Positions 57,726 through 64,000 of a stretch of DNA of 64,000 nucleotides are shown here, piece by piece. Source of the DNA: Perognathus longimembris pacificus (lineage: Eukaryota > Chordata > Mammalia > Rodentia > Heteromyidae). The notes under the pieces are model-generated. The model had not been told where the DNA came from, did no database searches, and saw only the letters and a list, made by a program, of their open reading frames with translations. Within the stretch, counting starts at the first letter, position 1, and the number at the start of each line of letters is the position of its first letter. The stretch is taken from assembly GCF_023159225.1 (NCBI RefSeq), contig NC_063177.1, positions 14,408,673 to 14,472,672 of the forward strand. The letters run 5' to 3'. A program made the translations under genes and the position numbers.

Positions 57726-58001
57726 AAGATGCAGGGGGAGAGGCTGAATGCTGGTGGCTCATGCCTGTAATCCTGACTACTCAGAAGGCTAAGATCTGAG
57801 GATCATGGTTTGAAGCTAGTCAGGGAAGACAAATCTGTGACACTCTTATCTCCAGTTAACCAGAAAACAGCTGGAAATGGTGGCTCAAATGGTATAGTGC
57901 CAACCTTGAGCAAAAACAAAAACAAAAAAGGCTAAGCTAGAGTGAGAGGCCTTGAGTTCAAGCCCCAATACCAGCAAAAAATTTTTTTTAAAAGATGCAG
58001 G
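57726..58001 (+). mobile_element. Family B SINE with 10-bp target-site duplication
   Basis: The element is 57736-57991, sense. AAGATGCAGG lies at 57726-57735 and 57992-58001. Contains ATGCTGGTGGCTCATGCCTG, TATCTCCAGTTAACCAG and GGTGGCTCAAATGGTATAGT, with an internal A-rich expansion near 57915. Confidence 0.9.
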
Positions 58002-59395
58002 TGGATCTAGTCAAACAGAATGAGGTGGCTCCATGTGGAATAGCAAACCTAAGCCTAGCAGCTAGGCTGGCTTGGTTCTCTGTCCCCAGGGTAGGAGGAA
58101 TCAGTCCAAGATCTCCCTCCAGAATGACCCTCTAGCCTCCAGGCCTGGCCTGCCCCAGCATTCACCGTAGTTTTGCAGCCTGTGCTCTGCTCTCCACCAC
58201 GTAGACACACAGAGTCCTTTCTAACTTCACAAGGCCCCAGCCTTAAGGCAGCCAGCCATGGCCATTCCTCTTTCTGAAATGTTCTTCCTGCCCACTTTCC
58301 CTTTCCCCTTGCTAAATTCTTCCTTCAGCTCTCAGCTGAAGCAGCTCTTCCTCCCTGCAGCCCCCTGTACCAACCACCCTGGCTAACAGCCAGTGGCCAG
58401 TATGTTTCCTTTTCCTATAGCACGTGCTTCCTCTTCCAGAGTCTGCCTTGGCTTGCTCCTGTCATTTCCACTGCTACAAGTCCCAGAGCTGTGGACTGCT
58501 TCGTGTGTGCAGCCACTCAGCAGCAATGTTGTACAAGGAGGCATGGGAGGAGACACCATCACCTCTCAGAGGAAAGACTGAGGCTGGGACCCAGGTCTGT
58601 TGGAAGCTCATCTCCCTCTTCCTCCAGAAGCTAGCAGGCACCTCACATGTGATCATTAGAGACTCAAGCCAGGCCTCCTGTCTTCTGTTCAGACAGATGA
58701 AACCTAGGGGTTGGCAGCCAGAGTCAACCAGCACCGAAGAGCCTCACACATTTCCCTCCATAGGCTCTGTTGCAGTGTAGCCAAGGAGCTCTGTGTGACT
58801 TCACCCCCAGCAGGGTTCAGCCCTCTACTTGGCTGGCTTCTCCTTCATCATTACTACCCCTTAACATTTGCAGTGGGGACAATGGGGAGGGAGGTGCTGT
58901 GACCTGGACCCAAGCTGCATGACCTATGCAGCAGGGCCTGTGGAGTGGAGAGTGCTTGGGCTGCACTGCTGGCCAGAGGGCTGGCAGCTGTGACCCTGAG
59001 CCAATCCCAGCAGGGTGACCCTGAGCCTAGGCGGCAGCAGCAGTGCAGAAGGCGGGGGTGGGTGGAGAGCTGCGGATGTGGGCAGCCTAACCAGTGGCTG
59101 GGTTTGCCCTGACATCATGTGCTGCTGGGAGCAGGTCACCTGCAGGCTTCTGTCAGTGTTTGTTCCCAGGCCTTTGTTCTCCCTTCTGCTCTGACCCATC
59201 TGCTGGCCTGTGTTGGGTGCCAAGGAGATGCTTGGGGAGAAGGGCTGGGAAGATAGCTGTGGGGAAGTGGTTCAGGGAGACAGTGCTTAGGCAACCCAAG
59301 AATAAAGTTACAGCAACCTGCCCTCCCCAGTGAGTGGGTGAAGAAATATAGTAAAGGAATCCCATCTGGAAGAGCCTAGCCAACAAAGATAACTG

Positions 59396-59855
59396 AGATA
59401 ATGATGGTGAATGGATAGGTGAATAGGTGGGTAGGTAGAAGAATAGATGGCTATGTAGGTAGGTAGATGGATGAGTAGGTGGGTGGACAGAATGGTTGGA
59501 TGGGTAGAGATGGATGGGTGAGTCGATGCATAGATAGATGGATGTGTAGGTAGGTAGATGGGAGGGTGGGTGGAAGAGTAGAGGTAGGTAGGTAGATGGG
59601 TGGGTAGGTGGCTGGCTGGGTTAGATGGATAGGTATATGGATGAGATGGGTAGACAGGTGTATAGGTAGGTAGATGGGAAGGTGAGTGGGTGGAGAGGTG
59701 GATGGGTGGGTGGGTAGATAGACAGGTAGATAAGTTGGTGGGTATGCAGCTGGCTGGCTGGATAGGTAGATGGGAGGGTAGGTGGCTAGATAGGTGGATA
59801 CATAGATGGAAGAATGGGTGGGTGGACAGGTAGGTGGGATGAATGGGGGGTGATG
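59396..59855. repeat. Degenerate tetranucleotide array (GGTA/GATG/GGTG)
   Basis: About 460 bp of diverged four-base units such as GGTAGGTAGATGGATG, GGTGGGTGG and GATAGATGGATG, with no single dominant unit. The minus strand reads as Thr/Pro/Tyr-rich open frames purely because of the repeat. Confidence 0.95.
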
Positions 59856-60607
59856 ATCAGCCCTTGCTTGGAGGAGGCTGATATGGAGTAGATGTAAGTA
59901 GCTGTTCTGTGTGACCAGCAGTTCTCCATGGCTCTTCTGAACATCGCAGTGGGGAGAGTGGGAAAGGCATGTTTTGCACATGTATGTTGGTCCCACACAT
60001 CCTACCCTGTGTGTCCCTCATGTCTACTAAGTGTCATTCCTCTCACCAGTACCCATTCATTCCCAGTAAGGCTCAGACCCACTGCCAGCCTGTTCACCCG
60101 CAGGCCCCGTACAGGTATCAACTGGAGAAGCTGAATCCCCAAACCTGTTCACATGCCATTAGTCATGGGCCCTTGGCTCAATCTTTGAGCTTTCAATCAT
60201 TGGCCCAAGGGAAGCGCAGCAGAGGATTTTAGAGGTTAAGGGGGACATAAGGGGCCTTTGAGGTAATTTAACACTCAGCTGCCCTGGAGTGGCCTTGAAG
60301 CCAATGGAGCAGTGCAGAGCACAGCCTCAAACCATGCGTCTGCTGAGGGAACGGGGTTCCCAGCTATGTGTGGCACTCGGTGGGCACAGGCTGCACGTAA
60401 GTCAGCCCATCTGGCTTCTCTTGAAATCAAAACACCCTGGCAAGCCTGGTGTTTTCTATTTCCATCCCTTCCCTTGTGGCCAGAGAACCTGGGCAGTGCT
60501 CTGCAAGAGGCTCAGACCTCACTTGCAGCCTCCTGAGCTGCTCTTGAATGGATGAGCCCTGGGCCACTCACTGTGACATGCTGTCTCTCCCTGTCCCCCA
60601 CCTATAG

Positions 60608-60753
60608 CTTCACACAGGCAATGTTGAAACAGTCCAAGATGGAGGGCCTGGATAACCCCACTGCCTACTGCCTGGGCCTTGTGCTCCTGGGTGCAGGTGT
60701 CCTGTTGGTGCTGTCCAGCTTCTTCGCACTGGGGTTCACCGGAACCTTCCTAG
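60608..60753 (+). CDS. PEMT: PEMT exon with the S-adenosylmethionine GXG motif (residues 70-119)
   Basis: A strong pyrimidine tract ends in CCACCTATAG at 60607. The donor is GTAAAA at 60754, weaker than the other three donors. Its 146 nt complete Cys70, encode 48 codons (FTQAMLKQSKMEGLDNPTAY onward) and end with the first base of Gly119. The third membrane segment spans about residues 89-115. Within it, residues 98-100 read Gly-Ala-Gly, matching the GXG motif at 98-100 that is known in human PEMT to take part in S-adenosylmethionine binding (human has Gly-Leu-Gly). Phase continuity with both neighbouring exons is exact. Confidence 0.97.
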
Positions 60754-63062
60754 GTAAAACCCTGGGTGGGGCCACCTTGGGAAGGTACACGGGAGTTCAA
60801 GGCAGAGCGGGGCACATTGGCTACCACCTGCTGTCTGTGATGTACCCTGAGGAGCACTGGAGACCCAGCACCTCCATGGTTAGGACAGCAGTATGGGTTC
60901 TACTGCCTCGCCTTGCTCTGAGCTTCTGGTTGGGGAGAACTCCTTTTATGGGCCTGTGGGCCACTGCTTGCTGTGTTGCAGAGGGCCTCCAGACCCTGTT
61001 TGCATGGAGAGGTGGGGTGATGAGCCACCCAGAGGCCCAGTGACATGATCCGCTGTCCTCACAGCCACCCCTGGGGCTGCCCTGGGCAGCTCCCAGCACT
61101 CTTGGCTACCAAGCCGGGTGGGATCTTGGTTTGCTGTGTCTGGTCTACAGACAGGCTGGTGCAAGTCTAAGACAGACTATGGGAATGAGGGCCAGTGTCT
61201 TTTCTCCATTCCTCACTGCATGTGGCCCTGGTGTTTTCATCTGGCTGTGCCAGATGCCACATCACTTTACGACAATAGGAAAAGAGGAGAGAATACTAGC
61301 GGGGAGAGGGGGAGGATGAGAGATAGAGAGGTGTGAGAACAGGCATGAAGAGAAGTTGGTAGCTGTAGCCCCCTAAGGGAGCCCCACATTGCTCCAAACT
61401 GATTGCATAACACAGCTGCCCAGCTCTCCCTCTGCACCAGCCCGGCCTCCCAGCTCTAGGCTCAAGGCTGTTTGGAGGCCACTCAGGAGTGCAGCAAGCC
61501 GTGTTTGATATCAGCTTTCTGAGACTGTGGCTGGAGGGCAAGTTTTGCCCTCCAGCAAGAACTGACTGGTCAGAGGGGTGCCAGCCTGGGAAGTGGGGAG
61601 ATGGGAGCACCTGGACCTTCCAGGTGCAGGCAGGATGTGAGGCAGACAGAAGGCGGCCTGAGGGGCAGCAGACCCGCCCAGAGAAGTGGCAAGGACCCTG
61701 GCTGCACACTGTCTAGTCTGCCTAGAGCTGAAGGTCAGGCCGAAACCCTGAAGTACATGCAAAGGCTGAGATTTTATTCCCAGCAAAGTGGGAGCCATGG
61801 AAGGGCAATGTGCGAAGACTGCTAGGCCAGAGGGCAGAGTTGAAGAGGGGCAAGTAGCAACAAGGAGCGGCTCCCCAGGATCTGTGAGCTGGTGCTGTCC
61901 AGAGTCCTGGGAGACAGGTGAGCAGAGGGAGGGCTGCAGGCAGCAGGGCCCAGAGCTCCCAAAGTGATGGGATATTAGGAGGACAGGCGTGGGAAGAGGC
62001 AGGACTCCCAGATCTGGGAATGGTGACCACAGCGTTGGGACCACCTTCTCCCATAGACATGGCCCAGAAACTTGGGATGTAGAGCAGAGCAGTCACTCCC
62101 CTGTGAGTCAGAAACCCCGAAGCGGGTTTCTATGCCACCCGTCGCCTGGCCCCACTGCCCCGCTTCCTGCTTCCTGGGAAGAAAGAGCCTCCCAGCAGTC
62201 TCCAGGTGGCTCCTCAGGCCTCCTGCATCCTTTGTCCCCAACAATGGGCAGCACAGCACCCACCAAGCCCCTCCTGCTGGTGGCTTCCCATTGTAGGCTG
62301 GCTGCCCTACTTTCTGCCCAGGATGAAGTGCCATTGTCCTCCCAGCCTGGCGGGAGACAAAGGAGGGAATGCTGCGGAGAGGAGGGGCACGGTAGCATCC
62401 CTTGTTGTGTGGCCCTAGCAGGCTACCTCTCGCTGAGAGCGACCACCATAGCAAGGCCTTGTTACTCTGGGCAGGTGGGAGGCTGACCTGCTGTCTGGTG
62501 GTCTCTTCCCACAGTATCAGCTCTGGACTTCCAGGTGGGAGACAATAATACTGTGGCTGATCTCCCAGAGGACTGTCGTGGGCAGGCCTGGAGAAAAGGG
62601 GACAGAGCCACCCTTAGAAGCCAGCTAGCCCCAAGGGGAAAACCAAGACCCGTAGGGGTGCGCAGCTGGCCAGAGTGGGAGGAGGAAGGAGATGGGGCAG
62701 GCTTACTTCCAGAGGCAGAGTTGGGATGAGGCTCTAAAGGAGGGAGAAAGGAACTTTGTACGGAGAGCAGGGAAAGGCATCCCAAGAGAGGGAAGAAGAG
62801 GTACAAAGGCAAAGAAGTGGGAAGAAGTGGGAGGAGGTGGCTGGAGGCTAGAAGCCAGTGGTGGTATGAGGAGCAGAGCTCAGTGCCCCAGCCCCTGGGG
62901 ACTCTGACCCACTGTGCTGTTGAAATTCCCTTGCAACCCTCTTAGAGCCTCTTGGGGGGAAGGAGCCTGTCTCTCTCCCATGGGGAGCCTCTCTCAGTTT
63001 CAGTGTGGCTCTGAGGATGAATGGCCAAGTGACAGACCCACCCTGCCCTGCTCCCTCCACAG
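60754..63062 (+). other. PEMT: PEMT 2.3-kb intron
   Basis: The intron runs from GTAAAA to CCACAG and is unusually free of recognisable SINEs compared with the rest of the window. It contains several chance open frames on both strands and no exon-like conservation that I recognise. Confidence 0.85.
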
Positions 63063-63174
63063 GTGACTATTTTGGAATCCTCAAAGAGGCCAGAGTGACC
63101 ACATTCCCCTTCAACGTCCTGGACAACCCCATGTACTGGGGGAGCACCATCAACTACCTGGGCTGGGCCATCAT
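63063..63174 (+). CDS. PEMT: PEMT exon, residues 119-155 and part of Met156
   Basis: The acceptor is CTCCCTCCACAG ending at 63062, and the donor GTGAGTACC starts at 63175. Its 112 nt complete Gly119, encode [20 protein letters not shown] through NYLGWAI, and end with two bases of the next Met codon. This is the most conserved PEMT block, the loop before the fourth membrane segment. With 155 codons here and about 44 further residues in the family, the total equals the usual 199. The Glu-Glu pair at 180-181, also needed for cofactor binding in human PEMT, must lie on the next exon outside the window. Confidence 0.97.
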
Positions 63175-63312
63175 GTGAGTACCAGGCTACCTGGGACCCC
63201 AAGTCGAAACTATGCCCTCCCTCACCTATATCCAACCTGTAGTCTCTGATCTGCAACACAGTGAGACCTTCTACCCACATGCTACACATGTGCACATACA
63301 CATATACACATG

Positions 63313-63358
<46 letters not shown>

Positions 63359-64000
63359 GTCTCCTCCCACTGCCACTACACTTGGGCCTTTCAAACTCAG
63401 TTTGAGACTAGCCCTTCCTCCAGGAAGCCCCCCCTGACTTCCTCTACTCCCAGCTCCCTGTGCTGGAATTAGTGATGAGCAGCCCATCTCCACTGTGAGG
63501 TCATGAGTCCCCTCTGCATCCCTGATCCAGTGATAGTCACCCCAGGCTTGGGGTGGCCAGGCCAGGTCTCTCGAGAGTTTATGGCACCCTGAGCTGCCTC
63601 CCAAGGACATTGGCCGCGTGGTGTTGAAGACAGACTGGCTGTGTTGGGACAGTCTCCATCTGAGGGCTCGTTTGTTATGGGCCATTACCCTGCCTCCCAC
63701 AGCCCATCTGTCTCCTGCCTCCCAGGCCCTCAGATGGGGCTTCCTGGTGCCTGAGTGCCCAGGCATGGGACCATGGTGGGCCACACAAGGGGTTCTTGGG
63801 GGAACAAAGCTGGCACCAGCCCCAGGCTTTTTCCTTCTAGCCCTCTAACAAGGTTTGGTTCCCGCTGGGCTTAGGGTCCTTGCGTGTCAGTGGGGCCACC
63901 ATCCCTCCTGATGTGTTAAGAGCTCCAGCGAGACAGGGTGGGAAGGGAAGCTTCAGAGTGCACACCCTTCCCATGTGGGCCTAGCCCACCCCACCTCCCC
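63175..64000 (+). other. PEMT: Start of the next PEMT intron (right end open)
   Basis: It begins with a GTGAGT donor and carries a CA repeat at 63316-63357. No exon was recognised before the window ends. The expected next coding block (His-Ala-Ser-Pro-Thr-Gly and the fourth membrane segment) is not present. Confidence 0.8.
63316..63357. repeat. (AC)21 microsatellite
   Basis: 42-bp AC tract preceded by ATATACACATGTAT, 141 bp after a PEMT splice donor. Confidence 0.97.

Larger units (their letters stand above)
52077..60607 (+). other. PEMT: PEMT 8.5-kb intron
   Basis: The intron runs from GTAAGT to CTATAG. It contains two family A SINEs in antisense (52517, 55526), an ID-like monomer (55750), a 7SL-like SINE (54741), one family B SINE in sense (57736) and a degenerate tetranucleotide array (59396-59855). 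I saw nothing in 52745-54735, 54900-55475, 55835-57720, 58005-59395 and 59860-60600. Confidence 0.85.
1..64000 (+). other. PEMT: PEMT gene, internal part (both gene ends outside window)
   Basis: Four exons at 8576-8683, 51961-52076, 60608-60753 and 63063-63174 share one strand, have AG/GT borders and join in compatible phases into a single reading frame matching mammalian PEMT. The enzyme is an integral endoplasmic-reticulum membrane protein that methylates phosphatidylethanolamine three times with S-adenosylmethionine to make phosphatidylcholine, mainly in liver. The window gives residues 1-155. By comparison with the 199-residue mammalian form, about 44 C-terminal residues are encoded to the right of the window. 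The promoter and the first exon(s) are not recognisable here. All other sequence is intron. Confidence 0.96.

Noticed and set aside
59451..59996. 181-codon Thr/Pro/Tyr-rich minus-strand frame
   Set aside because: Translation of the tetranucleotide array; periodicity comes from the DNA repeat.
61511..62454. Overlapping minus-strand open frames of 124-177 codons
   Set aside because: Several frames are open over the same GC-rich intron on both strands. None has family resemblance.
62942..63784. 280-codon open frame on the minus strand
   Set aside because: It runs antisense across a PEMT exon and translates the CA repeat as a Val-Cys run. No domain, no splice logic and no conservation that I recognise.

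Overview
This window is mammalian nuclear DNA from inside one large gene, PEMT (phosphatidylethanolamine N-methyltransferase), read on the + strand. Four coding exons can be placed with exact splice sites: 8576-8683, 51961-52076, 60608-60753 and 63063-63174. Joined in frame they encode residues 1-155 of the usual 199-residue protein, plus five in-frame codons upstream of the start Met. The last coding exon(s), carrying the fourth membrane segment and the C-terminal Glu-Glu cofactor motif, lie beyond the right edge. The promoter and first exon(s) lie beyond the left edge. About 99 percent of the window is intron: at least 8.6 kb upstream, then 43.3 kb, 8.5 kb and 2.3 kb, and 0.8 kb of the next intron.

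The repeats point to a rodent, most likely of the Geomyoidea (kangaroo rats, pocket mice, pocket gophers). One B1-type SINE is present. The dominant repeats are two dimeric SINE families. Family A has an ID-like tRNA-derived left monomer and a second tRNA-like right monomer, and resembles the IDL-Geo SINE described in geomyoid rodents. Family B has a 7SL-derived (Alu/B1-like) left monomer joined to what reads as the same right monomer. The genus is not determined, and the order-level call is firmer than the superfamily call.

Layout: 1-8575 is upstream intron with many SINEs, including a nested pair with an 18-bp target-site duplication. The 43-kb intron 8684-51960 holds most SINEs, old antisense L1 remnants at about 18038-18915, 35775-36300 and 39243-40830, an old sense L1 remnant at 46012-47630, and a young 5'-truncated sense L1 at 49803-50551 with a 16-bp target-site duplication. 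It also holds long GT/CA, CCT/AGG and GGAA microsatellites. The last 12 kb carries three exons, a few SINEs and a 460-bp degenerate tetranucleotide array at 59396-59855.

I found no second protein-coding gene, no RNA gene that looks functional, no CRISPR and no operon-like structure. Other open reading frames are explained by repeats, microsatellites or chance. I see no undescribed biological system. The most interesting content is the modular SINE biology and the microsatellites that grow from SINE tails.
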